Of a DNA stretch of 64,000 nt, positions 15,509 to 22,892 are shown one piece after another. Source of the DNA: Acidobacteriaceae bacterium (GTDB lineage Bacteria > Acidobacteriota > Terriglobia > Terriglobales > Acidobacteriaceae); NCBI GenBank assembly GCA_025360645.1, contig JANYBT010000056.1, positions 1-64,000 of the forward strand. Reading direction: 5' to 3'. The notes under the pieces are model-generated. The model was given only the letters and a program-made list of their open reading frames with translations, did no database searches and was not told the DNA's origin. Numbering within the stretch: the first letter of the stretch is position 1; each line of letters starts with the position of its first letter. The translations under genes and the position numbers were made by a program.

Positions 15509-16561
15509 ATGGGAAGCGACAACAAGACCGAGAAAGCGACCCCGCGGCGACGGCAGAAAGCGCGCGAAAAAGGACAAGTCACGCGCAGCCGGGACTTGAT
15601 CGCAGCGGTTTCCGCGATGGGTGCGATTGTCGCGTTGGGAGTCCAGGCTCCAGGATTTGCCAAGGCCTGGCGAGGGTTCCTGCGATTTCTGCTGGACCAG
15701 GCGGCGACCTCGGAACTCCACACCCACTTGGGTGCGCCTGCCTATCCCGCGCTGTTTGGCGGGGTGGGGCTCACTCTGGCACTGGCGTGGGCGTTGGCGA
15801 TGGGCGTGGCGGTGGCCCAGGGCGGGCTGGTGATGGCGCCGTCGGCCCTGGCCCCGCAACTATCGCGCTTGTCACCGGCGACCCGGGCCAAGCAGTTGTT
15901 TTCGATGAACGCGGTCAAAGGAGTGTTGAAGTCGCTGCTGCCCGCCTGCGCGCTGGTGGGCGTAGGAGTGAGCATCCTGCGGCGGGACTGGCAGACAGTG
16001 CTGGGACTGAGCGAACGGCAGTCCGCGGCGGTGATGGCGTTCGTGCTGGGCCGCGGTTTTGAGATTGCGTGGAAGTCGGCGCTGATCCTGCTGGCGTGGG
16101 CCGGGGTGGACTACCTGTTTGAGTGGCGCAAGAACGAAGGCGATCTGCGCATGAGCCGGCAGGAGTTGGTGGATGAATACAAGGAGAGCGAGGGCAATCC
16201 GGCGGTGAAGGGGCGGATCCGGCGGCTGCAGCGGCAGTTGCGGCGGCGGCGGATGCTGGAGGACGCCAAGCGGGCCAGCGTGGTGGTGACCAATCCGACG
16301 CAGTATGCGATTGCAATTGAATACACCACGGAAATGGGAGCGCCGGTGGTGGTAGCCAAGGGCAGAAACCTGTTGGCGACGCAGATCAAGGAAGTGGCGC
16401 GTTGGCAGGGCATCCCGCTGGTGGAGAACGTGCCGCTGGCGCATGCGTTGTATCGCGCGGTCGAGGTGGGGCAATCCATTCCGCCGAAACTTTATATCGT
16501 GGTGGCGGAAGTGTTGGCGGCCATTTACCGCGCCCAAGCCCGCGCCGCAGGAGGGCGATAG
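15509..16561 (+). CDS. flhB: Flagellar export switch protein FlhB
   Basis: 350-residue protein with an N-terminal charged start (DNKTEKATPRRRQKAREKGQ), four membrane segments and a cytoplasmic domain. The self-cleavage motif is Asn262-Pro263-Thr264-Gln265, where most homologues have NPTH. Cleavage between Asn and Pro drives the switch from rod/hook to filament export together with FliK. The downstream part (MGAPVVVAKGRNLLATQIKE and NVPLAHALYR) is normal. The His-to-Gln change may alter cleavage speed but leaves the scissile pair. Confidence 0.96.
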   Translation: MGSDNKTEKATPRRRQKAREKGQVTRSRDLIAAVSAMGAIVALGVQAPGFAKAWRGFLRFLLDQAATSELHTHLGAPAYPALFGGVGLTLALAWALAMGVAVAQGGLVMAPSALAPQLSRLSPATRAKQLFSMNAVKGVLKSLLPACALVGVGVSILRRDWQTVLGLSERQSAAVMAFVLGRGFEIAWKSALILLAWAGVDYLFEWRKNEGDLRMSRQELVDEYKESEGNPAVKGRIRRLQRQLRRRRMLEDAKRASVVVTNPTQYAIAIEYTTEMGAPVVVAKGRNLLATQIKEVARWQGIPLVENVPLAHALYRAVEVGQSIPPKLYIVVAEVLAAIYRAQARAAGGR

Positions 16562-16564
16562 AGC

Positions 16565-18598
16565 ATGGTCCGCAACTCCGTTTCGGATTGGATTGTGCCG
16601 GTGGCGGCGGTGGGGATGGTGTTCGTCATGCTGGTGCCGGTGCCGGCGATTCTGCTGGACCTGCTGCTGGCATTGAGCATCACGGCGTCGGTGCTGGTGT
16701 TGCTGTCGGCGATTCACATCCAGCGTCCCGCCCAGTTCTCGGTGTTCCCCAGCCTGCTGCTGTTGTTGACGCTGTTCCGCTTGTCGTTGAATCTGGCTTC
16801 GAGCCGGCGGATTCTGCTGCATGGCGGAGAAGGGGCGTCGGCCGCGGGGCGGGTGATTGAGGCTTTCGGACAGTTTGTGGTGGGGGGAAATTATGTGGTG
16901 GGGTTCGTGCTGTTCCTGGCCCTGATTGCGATTCAGTACATCGTAGTCAGCCACGGCGCGGTGCGGACGGCTGAAGTGACGGCGCGATTCACTCTCGATG
17001 CCCTACCCGGCAAGCAGATGGCGATTGATGCCGACCTGAATGCGGGCATGATTGATGAAGCGCAGGCGCGGGCGCGCCGCGAACAGGTGGCGCACGAAGC
17101 GGAATTCTATGGCGCGATGGACGGAGCGGCGCGCTTTAATCAGCGGGACGCGCTGGCCACAGTGCTGATTACGGCCATCAACATCGTCGCCGGGTTTCTG
17201 ATTGGGGTGTTTCAACTCGATATCCCCTTTCGCGAGGCCCTGCAGACCTACACCGTGCTGACGGTGGGCGATGGACTGGTGACCATGATCCCCTCGCTGC
17301 TGGTGTCGATGGCGGGCGGCATGGTGGTGACCCGGGCCTCGTCCGACTTCACGCTGTCGCAGGATTTAGGCCGGCAATTGTTGTCGCGGCCGCGGCCGTT
17401 GTGGATTACCGCGGGAGTGATGCTGGCGTTGGCCGCGATTCCGGGCTTGCCAAAGGGGTCGTTCGTGCTGCTGGCCGCGGGAGCGGGAGTGCTGGCTTGG
17501 CGGGCGGGCAAGACGCTGGCTGCTACCGCAGTCTCAGAGACACCGGGCGAAGCGGGCAAGCCGAAGACGGGTTCGGAAGCGCTCGAAGACTTGCTGAAGC
17601 TGGACGAGCTGGGTCTGGAAGTTGGCTACGCGCTGGTGCCTCTGGTCGATGCCAACCAGGGGGGTCAATTGCTGGGCCGGGTGCGGGCGCTGCGCAACCA
17701 TCTGGCGTTGCAGTTGGGTTTCGTGGTCCCGCCGGTGCATATCACCGATAACGTGCGGCTGAAACCGCGCGAGTATGTGATCGCCATGCGGGGGGTGGAA
17801 GTGGCGCGTTGGGAAATGCTGGACGACCAAATGCTGGCCATCAGTTCAGAGCTAGCGCTTCCGAAATTGCCAGGCACTCCGACGCAGGAACCGGCCTTTG
17901 GGGTGGCCGCGTTGTGGATCGCCAGGAATCTGGAGAGCCAGGCGTTGGCGCAGGGCTGCGCGGTGGTGGACCAGACTTCGGTGCTGGCCACCCATCTGGC
18001 GGAAGTGATCAAACAGCATGCCTATGAATTGCTGAGCCGGCAAGAGACCAAGCGGCTGCTGGACCGGCTGTCGGAGAGCCATCCCAAGCTGGTCGAGGAA
18101 CTGGTGCCCAAGGTGCTGAGCCTGGGGGAAGTGCAGAAGGTGTTGCAGGCGTTGTTGCGGGAGCAGGTTTCGGTGCGCGATTTGCCGCTGATTCTGGAGG
18201 CCCTGCTGGAAGTGACGGGGAGCACAAAACATCCGGTGCTGCTGGTGGAGGCGGTGCGGCAAGCGTTGGGGCGGGCGCTGGTGCGTCCCCTGCTGAGCGA
18301 CGACGGCGGCCTGCGGGTGCTGACCCTCGACGAGGAACTGGAAGAGCAGCTGGGACGGGGGTTCGATCCCAAGGGGAGTACGGGGCTGCAGCCGTCGTTG
18401 GCGCGGCGGATTCTGGAAGGGTTGCGGCAGCTGGCGGGAGAACAGGTGGCGGCGACCGCACCGGTGCTGCTGTGCTCGACGCCGGCGCGCTTTCACTTGC
18501 GGCGGATGCTGGAGCCATTTCTGCCCAAGGTGGTGGTGCTTTCGCCGCTGGAAATTCCGCCGCGGATCGCGGTGCAGTCGTTGGGAGTGGTGCGGTGA
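16565..18598 (+). CDS. flhA: Flagellar export gate protein FlhA
   Basis: 677-residue export platform protein. The N-terminal membrane domain has about eight hydrophobic segments. The FHIPEP signature region is visible as FPSLLLLLTLFRLSLNLASS with RILL, followed by GGNYVVGFVLFLAL and an ARFTLDALPGKQMAIDADLN loop. The C-terminal cytoplasmic domain (about 330-677) docks export chaperones. flhF and flhG, which often follow flhA, are absent; fliA starts 31 bases downstream. Confidence 0.97.
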   Translation: MVRNSVSDWIVPVAAVGMVFVMLVPVPAILLDLLLALSITASVLVLLSAIHIQRPAQFSVFPSLLLLLTLFRLSLNLASSRRILLHGGEGASAAGRVIEAFGQFVVGGNYVVGFVLFLALIAIQYIVVSHGAVRTAEVTARFTLDALPGKQMAIDADLNAGMIDEAQARARREQVAHEAEFYGAMDGAARFNQRDALATVLITAINIVAGFLIGVFQLDIPFREALQTYTVLTVGDGLVTMIPSLLVSMAGGMVVTRASSDFTLSQDLGRQLLSRPRPLWITAGVMLALAAIPGLPKGSFVLLAAGAGVLAWRAGKTLAATAVSETPGEAGKPKTGSEALEDLLKLDELGLEVGYALVPLVDANQGGQLLGRVRALRNHLALQLGFVVPPVHITDNVRLKPREYVIAMRGVEVARWEMLDDQMLAISSELALPKLPGTPTQEPAFGVAALWIARNLESQALAQGCAVVDQTSVLATHLAEVIKQHAYELLSRQETKRLLDRLSESHPKLVEELVPKVLSLGEVQKVLQALLREQVSVRDLPLILEALLEVTGSTKHPVLLVEAVRQALGRALVRPLLSDDGGLRVLTLDEELEEQLGRGFDPKGSTGLQPSLARRILEGLRQLAGEQVAATAPVLLCSTPARFHLRRMLEPFLPKVVVLSPLEIPPRIAVQSLGVVR

Positions 18599-18629
18599 TG
18601 CAGGCAAGGCAGGAACAGAGAGGACAAAG

Positions 18630-19421
18630 ATGACGACCGAGATGCTGGAAGCGTATGCCGGAGTGCAGGACGAAGGGGAGCGGGAACGCATTCTGCTGGA
18701 GCAATTGCCGCAGGTGAAGTACATCGCGCGGCGGGTGCATGCGAGGCTGCCGCGGCACGTCCCGCTGGAAGACCTGGTGCATGCCGGAGTGGTGGGCCTG
18801 ATTGATGCGCTGAACAAGTTTGATCCCGGCAAGCATGTGCAGTTTCCGTCCTACGCCAAGTTCCGCATCAAGGGCGCGATTCTGGACAGTCTGCGGGACC
18901 TGGACTGGAGTCCGCGGGAACTGCGGCGAAAGGGGCGGCGGGTGGAGGAAGCGTATCAACGCCTGTCGCAGCGCCTGGGACAGGTGCCCACCGAACCGGA
19001 GTTGGCGGCGGAGTTGGGAATGGAACTGGGGCAGTTGCAGGGGTTGCTGGGCGAGCTGGATGGGCTGGAGTTGGGCAGCCTGCACTTTGAGTCGCCGCGC
19101 GACGGCAAAGAGGAAGACCTGAGCGAGTCTCTGCCTGCGGCGCCAGAGGACACGCCCTACTTCCAGTGCCTGCGGGCGGAGATCAAGGAAGTGCTGGCTC
19201 GGGCCATCCGAGAACTGCCGGAAAAAGAGCAACAGGTGTTGTCGTTGTACTACTACGAGGAGCTGACCATGAAGGAAGTGGGGGCCGCATTGGGCATTGG
19301 AGAGTCGCGAGTATCGCAAATCCATTCTCTGGCCATGCTGCAATTGCGGGCGCGCTTGCGGCTCAAGTTGCCCGAAGCGGGCCAAGCGCTGCGGGCCCAG
19401 GCAGCGGGAGCGGGACGATGA
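18630..19421 (+). CDS. fliA: Flagellar sigma factor FliA (sigma-28)
   Basis: 263-residue FliA/WhiG-type sigma factor. Region 2 contains PLEDLVHAGVVGLIDALNKF, then a FPSYAKFRIKGAILDSLRDL core for -10 recognition. Region 3 has VPTEPELAAELGM, and region 4 has LPEKEQQVLSLYYYEELTMK followed by a GIGESRVSQI helix-turn-helix. It should read the TAAA/GCCGAT promoters found before flgM and fliC and be held by FlgM until hook completion. Its last bases overlap the fliN start (ATGA). Confidence 0.96.
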   Translation: MTTEMLEAYAGVQDEGERERILLEQLPQVKYIARRVHARLPRHVPLEDLVHAGVVGLIDALNKFDPGKHVQFPSYAKFRIKGAILDSLRDLDWSPRELRRKGRRVEEAYQRLSQRLGQVPTEPELAAELGMELGQLQGLLGELDGLELGSLHFESPRDGKEEDLSESLPAAPEDTPYFQCLRAEIKEVLARAIRELPEKEQQVLSLYYYEELTMKEVGAALGIGESRVSQIHSLAMLQLRARLRLKLPEAGQALRAQAAGAGR

Positions 19422-19666
19422 GCGAAATGGATTCTTTTCTGGACGTGGAGTTGGCGGTGAGTCTGCGCTTTGGCGGACGCCGGATGCGGCTGGGAGAAGT
19501 GCTGGAGCTGGGCGCGGGCGCGGTGGTGGAACTGGACCGCGCGGTTGAGGCCCCGGTGGACTTGCTGCTGGAGGGCCGCGTGATTGCGCGCGGCGAAGTA
19601 GTGGTGCTGGACGGGAATTATGGGTTGCGGATCACCGAAGTGGTGGCAGCGGAGCCGGGCCGATGA
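19418..19666 (+). CDS. fliN: Flagellar motor switch protein FliN
   Basis: 82-residue protein, essentially one canonical SpoA domain: VELAVSLRFGGRRMRLGEVL, GAGAVVELDR, then GRVIARGEVVVLDGNYGLRI-TEVV. It forms the base of the C-ring. ATG 19418 overlaps the fliA stop, and the stop overlaps the next gene, so it is translated within a coupled chain. The usual N-terminal extension of FliN is almost absent. Confidence 0.9.
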   Translation: MSEMDSFLDVELAVSLRFGGRRMRLGEVLELGAGAVVELDRAVEAPVDLLLEGRVIARGEVVVLDGNYGLRITEVVAAEPGR

Positions 19667-20511
19667 GGCTGGGAGAAATTTTGCGGCAAGTTTCGCCGGC
19701 GCTGGTCCCGCCCTGGTTCGGGCTGCGCTGCGCCGATTCCGCCTGCGTGCGGGGAGGGGGTTGGGCAGGTCGGAGGAGTCGAGGTTTAAAAATGGAGGGC
19801 GACTGGTATTGCAGCGGGGAGTGTTTGGAAGCGGCGGTGCGGCAACGCTTATCGCGGCTGCAGCCTTGGACACCATTGCCGCGGTCCTACCGGGTGCCGC
19901 TCGGTTTGCTGCTGGTGGCGCGCGGACAGATCAGTTATCAGCAAGTGAGGCAAGGGCTGGAGGCGCAACGCCGGGCAGGCCGGGGACGGTTGGGCGAGTG
20001 GATGCAGGAACTGGGTCTGGCCCGGGAGGAAGAAGTGACGGCGGCGCTGGCGGCGCAGTGGGGATGTCCGGTCTTTCCTCTGGCTGGCAACCGGATTCCG
20101 GAGTGCGCGTCCTTGTTGCCGCTGGCTTTGATGGAGCGCTATGGGGTGTTGCCGGTGCATTATGCGGCTGGCCGCCGGGACTTGTATCTGGGGTGTGCGG
20201 AGCGGAGGGAACACTCGTTGTTCTATGCCGTGGAGCGGATGCTGGGGTGCCGCACTCATGCGGCGGTGGTGGGCGGAAAAGTCATGAAGGAAATTCTGGA
20301 GCGGCTGCATCAGGTCGCCCGGCCACGCGAACTGGTGTTCGGCAACGTGCGCGACCCGGCGGAACGGGCCCGCATCACGCGCAGTTATGCGCAACGGGTG
20401 GGTGCGGAAGAGGTGGCGTTGACCCAGGCGGCAGAACTGGTGTGGGTGCGGCTGAGTTCGGCGCAGGGGCCTACCGATTTGCTGTTCGGCAGCGAAGGCG
20501 TACGGGGATGA
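19663..20511 (+). CDS. Zinc-ribbon plus MshEN-type (GspE N-terminal) protein
   Basis: 282-residue soluble protein of unassigned role. The N-terminal part has Cys23, Cys28, Cys50 and Cys54, spaced like a zinc ribbon. Residues 77-138 hold two back-to-back GspE-N/MshEN motifs: PLGLLLVARGQISYQQVRQG ending in Gln102, and RLGEWMQELGLAREEEVTAA ending in Gln132. MshEN domains bind cyclic di-GMP in several ATPases. The C-terminal 140 residues resemble GspE-N family proteins, but no ATPase follows. Coupled by ATGA to fliN, it is a candidate c-di-GMP input to the motor or switch. Ligand binding is inferred only. Confidence 0.6.
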   Translation: MRLGEILRQVSPALVPPWFGLRCADSACVRGGGWAGRRSRGLKMEGDWYCSGECLEAAVRQRLSRLQPWTPLPRSYRVPLGLLLVARGQISYQQVRQGLEAQRRAGRGRLGEWMQELGLAREEEVTAALAAQWGCPVFPLAGNRIPECASLLPLALMERYGVLPVHYAAGRRDLYLGCAERREHSLFYAVERMLGCRTHAAVVGGKVMKEILERLHQVARPRELVFGNVRDPAERARITRSYAQRVGAEEVALTQAAELVWVRLSSAQGPTDLLFGSEGVRG

Positions 20512-20603
20512 GGGACTCAAGCCCGGAGCCGGACCGGTCGATCTATGCAGTGCAACTTGCCTTGAGGAAGTTGGGCCTGTTCTTCCGCGCAGGCTGGAAC
20601 AAT

Positions 20604-20634
20604 TTTGCCGGGCGGCTTCGGCCTGCCCGGCAAA
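20604..20634 (+). other. Strong hairpin with UUCG tetraloop upstream of flgF
   Basis: A ten-pair outer stem (20604-20613 with 20625-20634), a single bulged T at 20624 and a GGC/GCC inner stem close a cUUCGg tetraloop at 20617-20620. A second stem, GTTGC 20643-20647 with GCAAC 20662-20666, and a terminator follow. The arrangement suggests a structured RNA 3' end or a regulatory leader. It matches no riboswitch family I can recognise by eye. Confidence 0.6.
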
Positions 20635-20668
20635 GTCTTCCCGTTGCTTTCCGCAGCGCAGGCAACTT

Positions 20669-20689
20669 CCGGCTTAGGTCGGTTTTTTT
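20669..20689 (+). terminator. Intrinsic terminator between the MshEN gene and flgF
   Basis: The stem CCGGC-TTAG-GTCGG (one G-U pair) is followed directly by seven T residues. It ends the long fliN-side transcript, and the flgF unit has its own promoter-like element 34 bases downstream. Confidence 0.65.
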
Positions 20690-20722
20690 GCTCCCTTCGG
20701 TGACCATTCTTCCTCCTCTCTG

Positions 20723-20738
20723 TGGCGGTCCGCTTGCA
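20723..20738 (+). promoter_or_regulatory. Sigma-54-type promoter before flgF
   Basis: TGGCGGTCCGCTTGCA matches the -24 TGGC and -12 TTGCA elements with exact GG-N10-GC spacing. The last A is 24 bases before ATG 20762. It lies after a terminator, consistent with independent transcription of the flgF-flgG-flgA-flgH-flgI-flgJ unit by sigma-54 polymerase and the FlrC-like activator. Confidence 0.6.
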
Positions 20739-20761
20739 TGGCTGTTTCCCGGAGGATGTTC

Positions 20762-21493
20762 ATGAATACCGGATCCTACGCAGCCTGTGCGGGATGGAAG
20801 GCGCAGGCCCAGGCGCTGGAAATAGTGGCGCACAATCTGGCCAATCTGAATACCAGCGGCTACCGGGCGCAGCAGGCGACTTTCCGCTCGCTGGTGGTGG
20901 CGCGCACCGGCGGTTTGAGCGCGATGAACCGGGCAGCCAACCAGTTTGGCGTGTTGAGCGGTGCGCGCCTGGACCTCTCGGCCGGCAACCTGGAAAAGAC
21001 CGGCAACCCGCTCGATCTGGCGATTGAGGGGAGCGGCTATTTCGTCCTGCAAACCCCGCGCGGTACGGTTTACAGCCGCAACGGCGGCTTTCAGATTTCG
21101 CGAGAGGGGAAGCTGGTGAATGGAAGCGGAGACCAGGTGATGGGCGAGCAGGGTCCGATTTCGGTCCCTTCGGGCGAAGTGACGATCAGCGGGAATGGGA
21201 TGTTGTCGGTGAACGGCGCGGTGGCGGGCAAGTTGAAGCTGGTGGACTTCGCGGCGGAATCCAGCCTGGCCGCCGCGGGCGATGCCGGGTTTTCGGCTGC
21301 GGCCGGAGACGAGCGGGTGGCGGCGCAGGCAGCGGTGTTCCAGGGCATGCGGGAATCGTCGAACGTGAATGCCATCTCCGCAGTATCGGAATTGATTGCG
21401 GTGCAGCGCCAGGCCGAGATGCTACAGCGCGCTCTCTCGATTTTTCACAGTGAATTTGACCGGGTGGCGGCGGCGGACTTGCCGCGGGTGTAG
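20762..21493 (+). CDS. flgF: Flagellar proximal rod protein FlgF
   Basis: 243-residue rod protein of the FlgF/FlgG family. The N-terminal axial motif is VAHNLANLNTSGYRAQQATF. The central part has LDLAIEGSGYFVLQTPRGTV-YSRNGGF. The C-terminal end reads SNVNAISAVSELIAVQRQAE. ATG 20762 is chosen because GGAGG at 20751-20755 lies 6 bases upstream and because of the promoter spacing. flgG follows after 21 bases. Confidence 0.93.
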   Translation: MNTGSYAACAGWKAQAQALEIVAHNLANLNTSGYRAQQATFRSLVVARTGGLSAMNRAANQFGVLSGARLDLSAGNLEKTGNPLDLAIEGSGYFVLQTPRGTVYSRNGGFQISREGKLVNGSGDQVMGEQGPISVPSGEVTISGNGMLSVNGAVAGKLKLVDFAAESSLAAAGDAGFSAAAGDERVAAQAAVFQGMRESSNVNAISAVSELIAVQRQAEMLQRALSIFHSEFDRVAAADLPRV

Positions 21494-21514
21494 ACCGAAG
21501 ACAGGAGGACGAAG

Positions 21515-22306
21515 ATGTTCCGGGCGTTATATACAGCGGCGAGCGGCATGACGGCACAACAATTGAATCTGGACAACATTGCCAACAATCTGGCGAACTC
21601 CAGTACGGCGGGGTTCCGCAAACGGCGGTTGCAGTTTCAGGATTTGCTGTATCAGAACCTGGTGATGCCGGGAGCGGCGGCGACCCAGCAGACCACGGTT
21701 GCGGCGGGGCTGCAGGTAGGTTTGGGAACCCGGTCGGCGGCGTCGGAGATCATCCCGTTGCAGGGCGACTTCAGCCCGACCGGCAATCCGCTGGATCTGG
21801 CCATCGAGGGCCAGGGATTTTTCCAGGTCACGCTGCCCAGCGGCGAGATTGGCTACACCCGCAGCGGATCGTTTCATCTGGACGCGCAGGGCAATGTGGT
21901 GACTGCCGAAGGCAATCCGCTGGAGCCTTCGATCACCGTACCCGCGGGGGCCAGTTCGGTGACGATCGGCAGCGACGGCACGGTGAGCGTAACCCAAGCC
22001 GGGCAGACTGCGGCACAACAGGTGGGCAGCGTGCAACTGGCGCTGTTTCCCAACCCGGGCGGCCTGAACAGCATCGGCAAGAACCTGTTCCTGGCGACCA
22101 CCGCCTCGGGAGATCCGATTGTGGGGACTCCCGGAGGCAGCGAAGGACTGGGCACGCTGCAACAGGGAACCCTGGAGCAGTCGAACGTGAACGTGGTGGA
22201 GGAATTCATCCAGATGATTCTGGCGCAGCGATCCTACGAAGCCAATTCGCGGGTGGTGAAGGCAGCCGATGAAATGTTTCAACAGGTTAATCAACTGGGC
22301 CGGTAA
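21515..22306 (+). CDS. flgG: Flagellar distal rod protein FlgG
   Basis: 263-residue distal rod protein, the driveshaft through the P and L rings. It starts MFRALYTAASGMTAQQLNLD, continues NIANNLANSSTAGFRKRRL, and has LDLAIEGQGFFQVTLPSGEI-GYTRSGSF. The C-terminus EQSNVNVVEEFIQMILAQRS is characteristic of FlgG. AGGAGGACG precedes the ATG. The 3' end overlaps the only ATG start of flgA. Confidence 0.96.
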   Translation: MFRALYTAASGMTAQQLNLDNIANNLANSSTAGFRKRRLQFQDLLYQNLVMPGAAATQQTTVAAGLQVGLGTRSAASEIIPLQGDFSPTGNPLDLAIEGQGFFQVTLPSGEIGYTRSGSFHLDAQGNVVTAEGNPLEPSITVPAGASSVTIGSDGTVSVTQAGQTAAQQVGSVQLALFPNPGGLNSIGKNLFLATTASGDPIVGTPGGSEGLGTLQQGTLEQSNVNVVEEFIQMILAQRSYEANSRVVKAADEMFQQVNQLGR

Positions 22307-22880
22307 GGCCAGGACAACCAAGATTGGGCTGCGGCGAGCACTGCGGTGCGGGCTGTGGTGCGGGCTGATCCTGCTGCGGGCCGCCTCCGCGGGCGCGCAG
22401 GAGAGTTCCATCGCAGGGACGGAAATTCTGGCTGCGGTGCGTTCAGCACTGGCGCAGGCAGGCGTAGCGGAAGCGGATTGGCCGAGCTTGCCGGACCTGA
22501 GCTTGCCGGTCGCATCCCGGTGCGGGACGTTCGTAGTGGACCAATTGCGTTGGGATCCGGTGCTGGAGCGGGAACTGGTGCGGATCCGTTGCGCGAGCCG
22601 CGGCGAGGGCGCGCCATTTCTGGTGGTGGTGCAGATGCATCCTCCGCCCTCCTCGCGAACCGGGATTCGGCGGCTTGCGCCGCAGCTGAACGGACCGGAC
22701 CTGGTCCGTCCCGGAGAACGCGCGACTTTGATCCTGCACCGGGATGGGATGCAGCTTTCGGTCGCGGTGACCTGCATGGAGCGCGGAAAGCTGGGCGCCA
22801 CCATCCGGGTGAGGGTGGGCCAGGGACCCATGTTTCGGGCGCGAGTGGCGGGAGCGGGACGGCTGGACGCGGTTTTGTAG
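22269..22880 (+). CDS. flgA: P-ring assembly chaperone FlgA
   Basis: 203-residue periplasmic FlgA-like chaperone. A hydrophobic signal segment (about residues 28-43) ends ASAGAQ. The middle has DLVRPGERATLILHRDGMQL near residues 144-163, and the C-terminus has LGATIRVRVGQGPMFRARV, the SAF-type FlgA domain. The only in-frame ATG, at 22269, lies inside flgG and gives an unusually long stretch before the signal peptide; a non-ATG start after 22306 is possible but not evident. FlgA escorts FlgI, encoded two genes downstream. Confidence 0.8.
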   Translation: MKCFNRLINWAGKARTTKIGLRRALRCGLWCGLILLRAASAGAQESSIAGTEILAAVRSALAQAGVAEADWPSLPDLSLPVASRCGTFVVDQLRWDPVLERELVRIRCASRGEGAPFLVVVQMHPPPSSRTGIRRLAPQLNGPDLVRPGERATLILHRDGMQLSVAVTCMERGKLGATIRVRVGQGPMFRARVAGAGRLDAVL

Positions 22881-22892
22881 GGAGGAGATGAA

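Noticed and set aside
20508-20765. An 85-codon frame with ATGA overlaps to both the MshEN gene and flgF
   Set aside because: The overlaps look like coupling, but the frame runs through a strong hairpin, a T7 terminator and a promoter-like element, and the predicted protein is low complexity.
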